Source: Ningiella ruwaisensis
Lineage (GTDB): Bacteria; Pseudomonadota; Gammaproteobacteria; Enterobacterales; Alteromonadaceae
Length of the DNA stretch: 64,000 nucleotides
Reading direction: 5' to 3'
Assembly: GCF_004798935.1 (NCBI RefSeq)
Contig: NZ_RAHT01000003.1
Location: forward strand, 372,001 to 436,000
The position numbers and the translations under genes are program-made. Below, one piece after another: positions 45,419 through 54,221 of the stretch (its first letter is position 1; each line of letters opens with the position of its first letter). The notes under the pieces were generated by a model. The model had not been told where the DNA came from, did no database searches, and saw only the letters and a program-made list of their open reading frames with translations.

Positions 45419-48400
45419 TTATTTTGCTAAATTTACCTGGGTTTCACCGGCAGGTTCTTTTTCGTTGAGCAGCGCGTTCAATAGTGCAGGTAAAAAGCTC
45501 AGACTTAACAGTGTGGATACAAAAATGCCGCACAGCACAATTACCCCGACACCGCGATACAATTCTGTGCCTTCGCCCGGAATTAACACTAAAGGCGCTA
45601 AACCAAAAATAGTGGTGGCGGTTGACATTAAAATTGGTTTTAGGCGTTTTGCAACCGCTTGGCGCACGGCATCTTTTACCGCAATTCCCTCATCAACATA
45701 TCGACGCGTTTGGTCAACGATTAAAATTGGGTTATTTACGACTGTACCAAGTAAAATTAAAAACCCAAGCATGGTAATCATATCAAAGGGCTGATAGGCA
45801 CCGCCTATACCAATCGCACTTAGCGCAGCGTTGGCTCCGTTGACGGCGATTAGCCCCAGTAGCCCTCCTGCCATACCAAGTGGCACTGTGGCCAAAATAA
45901 ACAATGGATAGCGCCAATGGGTAAAAATTGCGACAAGCAGCAAATAACAAAGAATAATCGCAATTACAAAGTTGCTTGAAAGCGATTCTTTTGTGGCTTC
46001 AAGCTGGTCTGCCGCGCCACTGATACTGATATTGATCCCTTGCGCAATACTCCCCTGTTGCCACAAAGAAGGAAGCATTTGCGTACGCACGATTTGCTCG
46101 GCAGTTTCAAGTGCGACATCCCGTGGAGGGATAATGTACACAGTAACCGTTCTGCTTCCATCCACCCGACGCACACTGTCACTGTTTTTGCTTTCTACCA
46201 AATCAGCCAACGCTCTCAAGGGCAAAACACTACCCCTTGGCGTGACAATTGGAGTAGAGCTTAAATCATTGATGTTTTGCTGGTTGCCAGCACCACTAAA
46301 TAAAAAAATGTCGACTTTATCATCATTTAAAATAAATTCGTCTACAAAGGCACCGTCACTTACCGCGGCTACGGCATAGCCAAAGTCGTTATTGTTTATG
46401 CCAAGCTCTGAAAGCCGCTCCCAGCGAGGGCGAATTTCAATGAGTGGTTGCTCAAGAATCAGTGAGCCAGGATCAGAGTTGATTTGTGGGTTCTCAAAAT
46501 ATTCACTTGCCGCGTTATATATGGCTTCTGCAGTGCTGTATAAGTCTTGTATATTAGCGCCTGCAATATCCACTGCGACGGCCCGGGTGCCACCATCGTT
46601 ACTGGATATAATCGATCCTCGTGATGAAAATGCGCGCATGCCTTCAAAGCTTCTAAACTTTTCGGTTATCGCATCCATCATTTGATTGATATATTCTGGT
46701 TCAACAGGTGCGCTTAAAAACCAAATACGGCCAATAGATACCGACATATTGTAATAGGCGAGGGGTGGCATCGTGCTTTCACCTGATTCGAAAGCGTCTG
46801 GCTCAGCATTGACGTACTGGTCAAAATATTCACGCAGTTCACTGCCAATTTTTTCCATTTCAGTTAAATTATAGCTGGGCGGGGCGATCATTATTGAAAA
46901 GGCTTTTGGTTCTTCGCCTTCAGGTAAGTATTCTGCCGCCGGCATAAGTAAATATGCCGCACCTAGAATGCATGCGATAAACCCTGCACTGTATAATCTC
47001 GCCTTTTGTTTACTGGCAGTAAAAAAGTCGACAATTTTGAGCCATTTATCTGATTTGTCGATGGTTTTTGCATCTTGTTTGTCACTAAAATTATCACGTC
47101 CTAAATTGGCCATAGCAACAGGAACCACGAATATTGCCACTAGCATCGACGCAATAATGGCGCCTGAAATAGCAATTGCAATGTCAGAATATAATTGGCC
47201 TGCTTCTTGTTCTATGAACAATATTGGCGCGAATACAAGCACCGTTGTTGCTGTTGAAGCCAGTACTGCAGGCCAGACTTCTTTCACGCCTTTTACCGCT
47301 GCATCTATTCTTGATTGGCCTTTACTTTTTGCCTGCTTCATCTCCTGCATAATCGATTCAAGCACAACGATGGTGTTATCCACAGTCATGCCGATGGCAA
47401 AGGCAACGCCTGCCAGTGAGATAACATTGATTGTTCTGCCAAAGGCAAGTAATGCAATAAAAGCGGCGATGGTACAAATGGGGATACCCATAACGCCAAT
47501 TGCTGTAGAGCGCGCTGAACGTAAAAAGTAAAACATGACCAGTGTGGCCAAAACGGCGCCAAGCCCCAAATTTATCCAGACATTTTTAAGCGAGCTTTGC
47601 ACATACTGCACGTCGTCGCTAAACAGTTTTAGATTAAGCCCGTTTTGTTCGAGTAATGAAGCGTTTAGTTCTTCAACGACCGGAAGCAACTGCTCTTTGA
47701 TCGCGATCACATTTGAACCGGACTCACGTCGAACCGACATCGTTAAATTGCGCTGACCGTTAGAGTAAGAAAGCCCGCGCGATTCAAAATGGTCCAGATT
47801 AATTTCAGCAATGTCTTTTAAATAAGTGATGGCATTGCCGTTTTGCGCAACAATCAAATTGCTCAGTTCGTCCAGTTGTTCGAATCGGCCAACGACTCTC
47901 AGTAAAAATCGGCTTTCTCCAGACTCTAAATCGCCAGCGGATGCATCACGATTACGAGAACGAATAGCGTCTCGCACATTGTTAAGAGAAATGCCGCGCT
48001 GCGCCAATTTTGCTGCATCCACTTTAATTTGAATTTGACGAGGTGAGCCACCTCGCACGTCGACCTGCGATATCCCTTCCACGGTTTCCATACGAGGGCG
48101 AATATAATCATCCGCAAAATCGCGAAGCATATCCACATCCAAGTCCATTGGATTTCCGGGTAAGGGGGCGAGTCGGAAGAACATAAACGCGTTCGATGAA
48201 AAGGAGCTTGAAAATAAACGCGGTTGGTCGACATTTTCAGGATAGGCAGGAACCTGGCTCAAAGCATTACTGACACGAATAAGCGCTTCATTTACATCTA
48301 CACCAAAGGGAAACTCAAGCTCTATGTTTGCAGAGCCCATTTCTGCGCTCGAAATCATGCGCTTTAAATTGGGCAAGCTTCGAAGATAGCGCTCCTGTTC

Positions 48401-48589
48401 AATTAAAATCTCTTTCTCGATATCCTGGGGTGTTGCGCCTGGCCAGCCGGTTTGAACTGTTATGGTTCGAACTTCTAAATCCGGGATCATTTGCACCGGA
48501 ATATTTAGCGCCGATACCAGACCTAAGATGCAGCCAATTAATACAATGACGGTAACTAAAATGCCTCGTTTGACGCTTGATTCGATCAT
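45419..48589 (-). CDS. RND efflux pump permease (HAE1/AcrB family)
   Basis: A 1056-residue inner-membrane pump subunit with two copies of the six-helix bundle and two large periplasmic loops. Helix 4 carries GMTVDNTIVVLESI: the first relay Asp is kept and the second Asp of AcrB is Asn, a common variant in this broad family. The second-half block VAKRLKPILMSTATTIFGLAPL is also typical. It overlaps the adaptor gene by 4 bases (ATGA), so the pair is translationally coupled. No outer-membrane TolC gene is here; the pump would borrow one. Substrates unknown. Confidence 0.93.
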   Translation of the reverse strand: MIESSVKRGILVTVIVLIGCILGLVSALNIPVQMIPDLEVRTITVQTGWPGATPQDIEKEILIEQERYLRSLPNLKRMISSAEMGSANIELEFPFGVDVNEALIRVSNALSQVPAYPENVDQPRLFSSSFSSNAFMFFRLAPLPGNPMDLDVDMLRDFADDYIRPRMETVEGISQVDVRGGSPRQIQIKVDAAKLAQRGISLNNVRDAIRSRNRDASAGDLESGESRFLLRVVGRFEQLDELSNLIVAQNGNAITYLKDIAEINLDHFESRGLSYSNGQRNLTMSVRRESGSNVIAIKEQLLPVVEELNASLLEQNGLNLKLFSDDVQYVQSSLKNVWINLGLGAVLATLVMFYFLRSARSTAIGVMGIPICTIAAFIALLAFGRTINVISLAGVAFAIGMTVDNTIVVLESIMQEMKQAKSKGQSRIDAAVKGVKEVWPAVLASTATTVLVFAPILFIEQEAGQLYSDIAIAISGAIIASMLVAIFVVPVAMANLGRDNFSDKQDAKTIDKSDKWLKIVDFFTASKQKARLYSAGFIACILGAAYLLMPAAEYLPEGEEPKAFSIMIAPPSYNLTEMEKIGSELREYFDQYVNAEPDAFESGESTMPPLAYYNMSVSIGRIWFLSAPVEPEYINQMMDAITEKFRSFEGMRAFSSRGSIISSNDGGTRAVAVDIAGANIQDLYSTAEAIYNAASEYFENPQINSDPGSLILEQPLIEIRPRWERLSELGINNNDFGYAVAAVSDGAFVDEFILNDDKVDIFLFSGAGNQQNINDLSSTPIVTPRGSVLPLRALADLVESKNSDSVRRVDGSRTVTVYIIPPRDVALETAEQIVRTQMLPSLWQQGSIAQGINISISGAADQLEATKESLSSNFVIAIILCYLLLVAIFTHWRYPLFILATVPLGMAGGLLGLIAVNGANAALSAIGIGGAYQPFDMITMLGFLILLGTVVNNPILIVDQTRRYVDEGIAVKDAVRQAVAKRLKPILMSTATTIFGLAPLVLIPGEGTELYRGVGVIVLCGIFVSTLLSLSFLPALLNALLNEKEPAGETQVNLAK

Positions 48590-49770
48590 TGTCCCATACT
48601 CGCACTTACATCATTTACCTTAACCGGGGCTCCGTCTTTAAGAAGCTCTATCCCCGAAATAATATAGGCTTTATCGCTTTCGCCGTTTTCAATACTCACC
48701 ATGCCGTTAGGCATATTTTTATATGGGGTTACAATCCGTTTTGCTTTTCCGTCTTCAACCACAAAAATACTGCTTCCTCCATCAGGATGTTGCTTGACCG
48801 CTGAGCGAGGCAATAAGATTTGTGTGTTTGCTTGCCCGCTGGCAGAACTTGACAAGCCCGGTAGGCGGATGCGTGCACGGGCAGACATACCGGCAATGGT
48901 CTGCGCATCGCGCGGTAAATCGACAAAGGCACTAAATGTACGGCTGTTATTGTTGCCAACAGGAACGACCCGATTAACCGTTGCCTGAATAACAGAATTT
49001 GTCGCATCTGGGCGTACTTCAACGTATTTGGCCATTCTATTTAAAAAATGACGGTAATATTCCTGCGGTATTGAAAGGACCAAGCGTAAGTCATTCATAT
49101 CGACCAATTCAAACACAAATGTTTGCTGGCTTATCCATTCGCCCATGTCAACATTTCGCATCGCAATTACGCCATCAAATGGCGCTTTTAAACTGTGTCG
49201 CTTTAAGATTTCTTCCTGCAAGGCTAGATTCGCTTCTTCTCTTGCCAGCGTCGCTTCGGCATTAGCTAATAACGCAGCACGTTCAGAAATGAGGGTTTCT
49301 GCCACTAGTTGTTTTTCAGACAAGGCAAGCACTTCTTTGTAAAGGCGCTGTGCTTCGGCGAAGTTAACCTTTGCTGCCTCAAGACTGGCTTTTGCGCCTT
49401 CAACCTGCAAGCGAGCAAGTGCATCATCAAGCCTTAACAGTGTTTGTCCTTTGCTGACAACATCGCCCACCTCAACCAGCAACTCATCGACGCGCCCGGC
49501 TTCTAATGGAGCAAGTTGCGCGTGATGCTTAGCTTCAATAGAGCCACTGAGTTCGAGCATAGGGCTTGTCTCAATCGTTTTTGGGTAAATGACATCCACT
49601 TGGATTGGAGTAGTCGAGGATTGCGCATAACTTGTTCCGCTTGCACTTATTAATAACGCAAGCCCGGCGTATTTAAATACGCTTTTAAATAGGCAGGCTC
49701 GCTTAATCAATGCTGAAATGCTGCGGCAAGCATTGAGTAGATGTCTTGCAAAATGCACGGGTTTGTCCAT
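48586..49770 (-). CDS. RND efflux periplasmic adaptor (MFP) subunit
   Basis: A 394-residue membrane-fusion protein. A basic N terminus is followed by a signal segment about 34-50 (YAGLALLISASGTSYAQ). Then come the lipoyl-like half motif (LAPLEAGRVDELLVEVGDVV), a long coiled-coil hairpin (about 105-175), the matching lipoyl half (LKAPFDGVIAMRNVDMGEW) and a beta-barrel and membrane-proximal region. AGAGG lies about 6 bases before the ATG. It is the first gene of the pump operon, and four phased repeats lie 86-130 bp upstream. Confidence 0.92.
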   Translation of the reverse strand: MDKPVHFARHLLNACRSISALIKRACLFKSVFKYAGLALLISASGTSYAQSSTTPIQVDVIYPKTIETSPMLELSGSIEAKHHAQLAPLEAGRVDELLVEVGDVVSKGQTLLRLDDALARLQVEGAKASLEAAKVNFAEAQRLYKEVLALSEKQLVAETLISERAALLANAEATLAREEANLALQEEILKRHSLKAPFDGVIAMRNVDMGEWISQQTFVFELVDMNDLRLVLSIPQEYYRHFLNRMAKYVEVRPDATNSVIQATVNRVVPVGNNNSRTFSAFVDLPRDAQTIAGMSARARIRLPGLSSSASGQANTQILLPRSAVKQHPDGGSSIFVVEDGKAKRIVTPYKNMPNGMVSIENGESDKAYIISGIELLKDGAPVKVNDVSASMGQ

Positions 49771-50119
49771 CTGATCCTCTTTGTAATTGTGTCGCGTTTT
49801 TTATGTCAGGTTTTAGGGCATGTTGATCTTTGCTGTATGAATTTTATACGCCCTGGTTGTTTCTCAGTTTTTATCAGTTGTTTCTCAGTTGTTTTAAGTT
49901 TGCCGTCTTAGCTTAAATGAGAGTGTGTTCTTTTATTTAATAATTATCTTATCTCACTTGGTGTAATACGACGATGCGTAAAACAAGGTGCAATTTTTCG
50001 TCAAAGCTTTTCTTGCTTTATTTCTTAGGTTCTTTCTAAAAATTAATAATAGCTTCGCGTACGCGGCGTTTTTCATTAAAGTACCGACAGCATATGTTTT
50101 TACATGGTGGAGAATACCG
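49771..50119. other. Divergent intergenic region, 349 bp
   Basis: It separates the RND operon (minus) from the TIM-barrel gene (plus). It contains the phased repeats listed next and no credible gene; a frame running through 49988-50119 is an upstream extension of the TIM-barrel frame without a binding site. Confidence 0.6.
49856..49900. promoter_or_regulatory. Helically phased direct repeats upstream of RND pump
   Basis: A 14-base word, GTTGTTTCTCAGTT, occurs exactly twice with starts 21 bp apart (49856 and 49877). Between and after lie degenerate copies (GTTTTTATCA, GTTGTTTTAA), so the block reads as four units of 10-11 bp. Repeats on one face of the helix are typical of OmpR/PhoP-class response regulators. 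Confidence 0.55.
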
Positions 50120-50953
50120 TTGCAACTTGAATTTTACATGCCGCTATGGGGCAATGAAGACCTGCAATTTTCGGAGTTTTGTGCACGAGTGAGGCGAGCT
50201 GGCTTTGATGGTGTAGAAATGAATTTGCCGAGCAAGGCTTTCACGCTTGCCGAGCGAGCGGATTACGCTAAAGCGGCGACTAACGAAGGTCTTAAGTTTG
50301 CGCTTCAACATGTTGAGACTAATGACGCTGACTTTGTTTCGCACAAACACAAGCTTGCTGAGCTCATGCGCGTATATGCGCAAGTTTCGCCACAATTTAT
50401 CAACAGCCACACCGGCAGAGACTTTTTTAGCTTGGAAGAAAACTTAGAGTTGATTGATATGCTTGCTAGCGTATCTGCAGAGCTTGGCATCCCAATCTAT
50501 CATGAAACTCACCGTAGCCGCTGCAATTTTGCCGCCCACATCAGCGCGCAATTTGTAAAAGTTCGGCCAGATATCAAACAAACTGCAGATTTTAGCCACT
50601 TTTGCTGTGTTGCAGAAACCTTGCTGGAAGATCAGGCGCATAATCTGGAACTAATAATTCCGAGCATTCACCATATTCATGCCAGAGTCGGCGATGCTCA
50701 GTCACCCCAAGTAAACCACCCAAACGCGCCAGAGCACAAGGCGGCTTTCGACGCGCATATGAATTGGTGGATGCGTATTTTAAAAATGGCAAAGGCGCGC
50801 GGCGATACGCACTTTACTATCACGCCGGAATTTGGGCCTTTGCCTTATATGCCATGTATTCCGTTTACCGGCATGCCAGTTTCCAATCAATGGGAAATAA
50901 ACGTTTTCATGAAAAACGAGATTTCGCGAAGGTGGGCAGAACGAGAAGACTAA
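50120..50953 (+). CDS. Sugar phosphate isomerase/epimerase-like TIM-barrel protein
   Basis: A 277-residue cytoplasmic protein of the xylose-isomerase-like TIM-barrel superfamily. Likely metal ligands are Glu in YHETHRSRCNF, Asp in TADFSHFC, His in HHIHARVGDAQSPQ and Glu in TITPEFGP. Start is a TTG at 50120: GGTGGAG lies 7 bases upstream, whereas the longer frame has no site. It stands alone between a pump operon and the tyrosine operon, and a terminator follows. Substrate unknown; members act on sugars, inositols or hydroxypyruvate. Confidence 0.8.
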   Translation: MQLEFYMPLWGNEDLQFSEFCARVRRAGFDGVEMNLPSKAFTLAERADYAKAATNEGLKFALQHVETNDADFVSHKHKLAELMRVYAQVSPQFINSHTGRDFFSLEENLELIDMLASVSAELGIPIYHETHRSRCNFAAHISAQFVKVRPDIKQTADFSHFCCVAETLLEDQAHNLELIIPSIHHIHARVGDAQSPQVNHPNAPEHKAAFDAHMNWWMRILKMAKARGDTHFTITPEFGPLPYMPCIPFTGMPVSNQWEINVFMKNEISRRWAERED

Positions 50954-50974
50954 GACTCCATATCAGGTAAAGAG

Positions 50975-51006
50975 ACCTCGGCAGAAGATGCCGAGGTAAG
51001 ATTTTT
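50975..51006. terminator. Terminator between TIM-barrel gene and tyrosine operon
   Basis: ACCTCGGCA and TGCCGAGGT form a perfect 9-base GC-rich stem with a 5-base loop, then AAGATTTTT on the plus strand. It serves the plus-strand gene ending at 50953; the minus strand lacks a clear T-run. Confidence 0.88.
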
Positions 51007-51067
51007 ACATCCCAATTCCAATGTTTCAATTGCGACTTGCAAAATGATAGTGAAATAGAAGATGCTT

Positions 51068-52087
51068 TTAGGCCTTTTTGACCGTTTGTGCAATTTGCCC
51101 AAAAATGGATTGTCCTGCCTCGTCAAACATTTCAATAGTAACCGAATCGCCAAATTTCATAAATGGCGTTGATGCTTCACCGTTTTGAATCGTTTCAATC
51201 ATACGAATTTCAGCAATACAGCTATATCCTACACCACCTTCTGATACCGGTTTGCCGGGGCCGCCATCCAACTTATTAGATACTGTGCCTGAGCCAATGA
51301 TGGTGCCCGCTTCCAATGGTCGTGTGCGTGCAGCATGCGCAATTAATTGACCAAAATGAAAGGTCATATCAATGCCGGCATGAGGTTCTCCAAACTTTTG
51401 ACCGTTAAAATGTGAAACAAGCGGCAGGTGTAGTTTACCTTCTTTCCATTTGTCACCTAGCATATCAGGCGTCACTGCAACTGGGCTAAACGCGCTTGAC
51501 GGCTTGGACTGGAAAAACCCAAAACCTTTGGCAAGTTCACCTGGAATTAATCCTCTAAGTGATACATCATTCACGATCATAACCAAGCGTACAAAGCCAA
51601 GCGCATCGTCAGCGCTTACACCCATCGGAACATCATCTGTGATGACCGCTACTTCTGCTTCAAAATCGATTCCAAAGCCCTCATCTTGAGGCATTAGGAT
51701 GTTTTCTCGTGGCCCTAAAAAACTGTCAGATCCACCTTGATACATCAGCGGATCGGTCCAAAACGATTCTGGCATTTCAGCACCGCGTGCTTTTCTAACA
51801 AGCTCAACATGATTAACATAAGCACTGCCATCGGCCCACTGATATGCTCTTGGCAGTGGCGAGGCGCAGGCAGCCTGATCAAAATCCTGCGCTTCTAAAT
51901 CACCTTTTTCCAACTGCTCAAATCGCTCTTTCAATTTAAATTGCACGTCGCTCCAGTTATCTAAGGCAAACTGCATTGTCGGCGCAATGTCGTGCGCAGA
52001 TACCATGCGGCTTAAGTCGTTACTGACGATAACGAGTTGTCCATCTCTGTCTGTTTGTGAAGTAGGTTTTAAGCTAGCTAATTTCAT
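51068..52087 (-). CDS. fahA: Fumarylacetoacetate hydrolase
   Basis: A 339-residue enzyme of the FAH family that splits fumarylacetoacetate to fumarate and acetoacetate, the last step of tyrosine breakdown. The metal-site blocks are FGIDFEAEVAVITDD (acidic ligands) and the GSGTVSNKLDGGPG and GVGYSCIAEIRMIE segments near the C terminus; HVELVRKARGAEMP is the lid region typical of the bacterial tyrosine-pathway form. It overlaps the VOC gene by 4 bases and is last in the hpd operon. Maleylacetoacetate isomerase and homogentisate dioxygenase are not seen in the window. Confidence 0.88.
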   Translation of the reverse strand: MKLASLKPTSQTDRDGQLVIVSNDLSRMVSAHDIAPTMQFALDNWSDVQFKLKERFEQLEKGDLEAQDFDQAACASPLPRAYQWADGSAYVNHVELVRKARGAEMPESFWTDPLMYQGGSDSFLGPRENILMPQDEGFGIDFEAEVAVITDDVPMGVSADDALGFVRLVMIVNDVSLRGLIPGELAKGFGFFQSKPSSAFSPVAVTPDMLGDKWKEGKLHLPLVSHFNGQKFGEPHAGIDMTFHFGQLIAHAARTRPLEAGTIIGSGTVSNKLDGGPGKPVSEGGVGYSCIAEIRMIETIQNGEASTPFMKFGDSVTIEMFDEAGQSIFGQIAQTVKKA

Positions 52088-52668
52088 TCGATGTTCATCT
52101 CCTGTTTTTTAAAGCCTTCACCATTATGAAGCCAGTCGGCGTGGCGAGGAGCTTTTTTAGTTTGCGACCACTCTTCAAGCATTGCTGGTGCAACGCGTTT
52201 AAGCTCTTGCATCATATCTGGAGTGTGAGTGTTGGCGGCTAACTCGATTCGATGCCCATTCGGGTCGAAAAAATAGATTGATTTAAAAATACCGTGGTCG
52301 GTTGGACCTAACACGTTTATATCGTGCGCCTCAAGACGGGACTTTGCAGCTAACAAATCGTCCATACTTTCCACTTCAAATGCGATATGCTGCACCCACT
52401 CAGGTGTGTTACCGTCTCGACCCATTTCAGGTGAATTAGGTAACTCAAAAAATGCCAGTACATTGCCATTTCCAGCGTCTAAAAACACATGCATGTACGG
52501 ATCGGGTGCCTGCGTTGAAGGCACTTTATCTTCAGCAATAGCTAGCTGAAAATCCATATTCAGCATTTTCTGGTAGAATTCAACGGTTTCTTTAGCGTCT
52601 TTACACCGATATGCCACATGATGAATGCGGCTTAGCTTAACTTGATTGCTCGCACTTGCAGTACTCAT
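52084..52668 (-). CDS. VOC (glyoxalase/dioxygenase-fold) metalloprotein in tyrosine operon
   Basis: A 194-residue VOC-superfamily protein made of paired beta-alpha-beta-beta-beta units. A full metal triad is visible: His17 in IHHVAYRC, His94 in WVQHIAFEVE and Glu142 in GHRIELA, which suggests a catalytic metal site as in extradiol dioxygenases or glyoxalase I. The C-terminal tail of about 40 residues is helical. It is embedded in the hpd operon, overlapping the next gene by 4 bases and sharing one base with hpd. Its reaction is not known; a role in the same pathway is likely from position. Confidence 0.8.
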   Translation of the reverse strand: MSTASASNQVKLSRIHHVAYRCKDAKETVEFYQKMLNMDFQLAIAEDKVPSTQAPDPYMHVFLDAGNGNVLAFFELPNSPEMGRDGNTPEWVQHIAFEVESMDDLLAAKSRLEAHDINVLGPTDHGIFKSIYFFDPNGHRIELAANTHTPDMMQELKRVAPAMLEEWSQTKKAPRHADWLHNGEGFKKQEMNIE

Positions 52669-53762
52669 CAGGCTTTCTCCTGTTGCTTTCCTGCAATTAC
52701 ACCGCGCTCAAGCTGGTCGCGCTCAATGGATTCAAATAAGGCTTTAAAGTTGCCTTCGCCAAAGCCTTGATCCTCTTTTCGCTGTATAAACTCAAAAAAG
52801 ACAGGGCCAAGCAAGGTAGCAGAAAATATCTGCAGTAATAAACGTGGTTCACCACCTTCGGTCGTGCCATCAAGCAAGATGCCTCGAGCTTGTAATTCGT
52901 CAACGGGCTCACCGTGACCGGGCAAGCGCTCTTCGAGCATTTTATAATAGGTTTCAGGCGGCGCGGTCATAAACTTCATGCCTTGTTTTTTCAGGCGATC
53001 CCAACAAGCAGGCAAATCGTCACAGGCAAAAGCGATGTGTTGAATACCTTCGCCATTATACTGCATTAAAAATTCTTCGATTTGGCCTCCGCCACCGCCG
53101 CCTGCTTCTTCGTTGAGTGGAATGCGGATTTTGCCGTCAGGCGCAGTCATGGCTTTGGACAATAAACCTGTATACTCACCTTTAATATCAAAGTAACGAA
53201 TTTCTCTGAAATTAAAGAGATTTTCATAAAATTTTGCCCAGTAATCCATGCGGCCACGGTAAACGTTATGCGTTAAATGATCCAAGGTATGAAATCCGCA
53301 GCCTTCCGGATGCCTGTCGACTCCTTCAATCCATTCAAAGTCGATGTCGTAAATGGTGTTTTCACCTTTGTAGCGGTCAATCAAATATAAGGCTGCGCCA
53401 CCAATGCCTTTAATTGCGGGAAGTTTGAGCTCCATGGCACCCGTTTGCATATCTATAGGTTGCGCGCCTTTTTCGATTGCCATTTTATACGCTTTTTGAG
53501 AATTCTTTACCCGAAATGCCATGCCGCAGGCTGAAGGGCCATGCTCTTGTGCGTAATAAAACGCCGGGCTGTTTTTCGTGTAATTAGTAATAAAATTAAT
53601 ATCGCCTTGACGCCACAAGGCCACGTCTTTTGACTTATGATTTGCTACATGCGTAAAGCCCATCATTTCAAACACGGGCTCAAGAATGCCTTTTTCAGGC
53701 GCAGTAAATTCTACAAATTCAAAGCCATCCAGGCCCATTGGGTTTTCAAATAAATCAGCCAT
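52668..53762 (-). CDS. hpd: 4-hydroxyphenylpyruvate dioxygenase
   Basis: A 364-residue non-heme iron enzyme converting 4-hydroxyphenylpyruvate to homogentisate in tyrosine breakdown. Iron ligands are His162 (LDHLTHNVY block), His242 ([11 protein letters not shown]) and Glu324 ([10 protein letters not shown]), with the C-terminal closing helix [15 protein letters not shown]. Length matches bacterial HPPD; a Gly run at 221-226 widens a loop. AGAGG precedes the ATG. It leads an operon with the VOC protein and fumarylacetoacetase, and two palindromic operators lie 140-180 bp upstream. Homogentisate can also feed pyomelanin. Confidence 0.95.
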   Translation of the reverse strand: MADLFENPMGLDGFEFVEFTAPEKGILEPVFEMMGFTHVANHKSKDVALWRQGDINFITNYTKNSPAFYYAQEHGPSACGMAFRVKNSQKAYKMAIEKGAQPIDMQTGAMELKLPAIKGIGGAALYLIDRYKGENTIYDIDFEWIEGVDRHPEGCGFHTLDHLTHNVYRGRMDYWAKFYENLFNFREIRYFDIKGEYTGLLSKAMTAPDGKIRIPLNEEAGGGGGGQIEEFLMQYNGEGIQHIAFACDDLPACWDRLKKQGMKFMTAPPETYYKMLEERLPGHGEPVDELQARGILLDGTTEGGEPRLLLQIFSATLLGPVFFEFIQRKEDQGFGEGNFKALFESIERDQLERGVIAGKQQEKA

Positions 53763-53807
53763 ACTTGCGTCCTCTTTTTGACGTGCTTATGTTGATGAGC
53801 TCACTCT

Positions 53808-53836
53808 ATAAGCAAACATAGCATTAGCTTGCTTAT
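53808..53836. repeat. Inverted repeat in hpd leader
   Basis: ATAAGCAA and TTGCTTAT are perfect 8-base arms around 13 bases, 46-74 bp before the hpd start. It may form a leader hairpin or be a second regulator site. Confidence 0.4.
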
Positions 53837-53901
53837 ACGAATTCTGGCCTGTTAAACGATCATGCCCACAAACCAAGCTCAACATAAAAGCACAATGCTA
53901 A

Positions 53902-53941
53902 TAGTTGTAAGTGCAACTAAATTAGTTGTAATAGCAACTAA
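53902..53941. promoter_or_regulatory. Two tandem palindromic operators upstream of hpd operon
   Basis: TAGTTG-N6-CAACTA occurs at 53902-53919 and again at 53923-53940, the second extended by one T/A pair. Their centres are 21 bp apart, two helical turns. Size and symmetry fit a dimeric winged-helix regulator of the MarR class; a MarR gene lies at 55038. Confidence 0.72.
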
Positions 53942-54140
53942 TGTCAAATTTGTTTCGCGATACACACCCTATGGTGAGTTTAGAAATATCATTTTTGTAA
54001 TTTTTTAAATCAAAAAAATTAACTATAAAATTAAATAACTTAAGCCAATTGTTAATAAAATGTGTCTATTATTTTTACAATATATTACTTATAGTTTTTG
54101 CGATTGGTCAAAATCATTGTTTTATATAGATATTAAATTT

Positions 54141-54156
54141 TGGAATGTAAATTGCT
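54141..54156 (+). promoter_or_regulatory. Sigma-54-like promoter for PEP-CTERM gene
   Basis: TGGAATG-N4-TTGCT keeps the GG and GC doublets of the sigma-54 consensus with the right 10-base gap. It ends 65 bases before the ATG at 54222. PEP-CTERM genes in several species are under the PrsK/PrsR system with sigma-54, which fits. Confidence 0.5.
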
Positions 54157-54221
54157 GATAAATTTTTTAGTTATTTTAACTATCCTTAAAAACGAAATTT
54201 CATAAATTAAAGGTGTGTTTT

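Larger units (their letters stand above)
53763..54221. other. AT-rich divergent intergenic region, 459 bp
   Basis: It holds the hpd promoter side with an inverted repeat and tandem operators, then a very AT-rich half (about 53990-54200) and the sigma-54-like promoter of the PEP-CTERM gene. No gene is credible inside it. Confidence 0.6.

Noticed and set aside
46968-47531. Plus-strand frame of 187 codons inside the RND permease
   Set aside because: Low-complexity complement of membrane helices; a mirror of a conserved gene.
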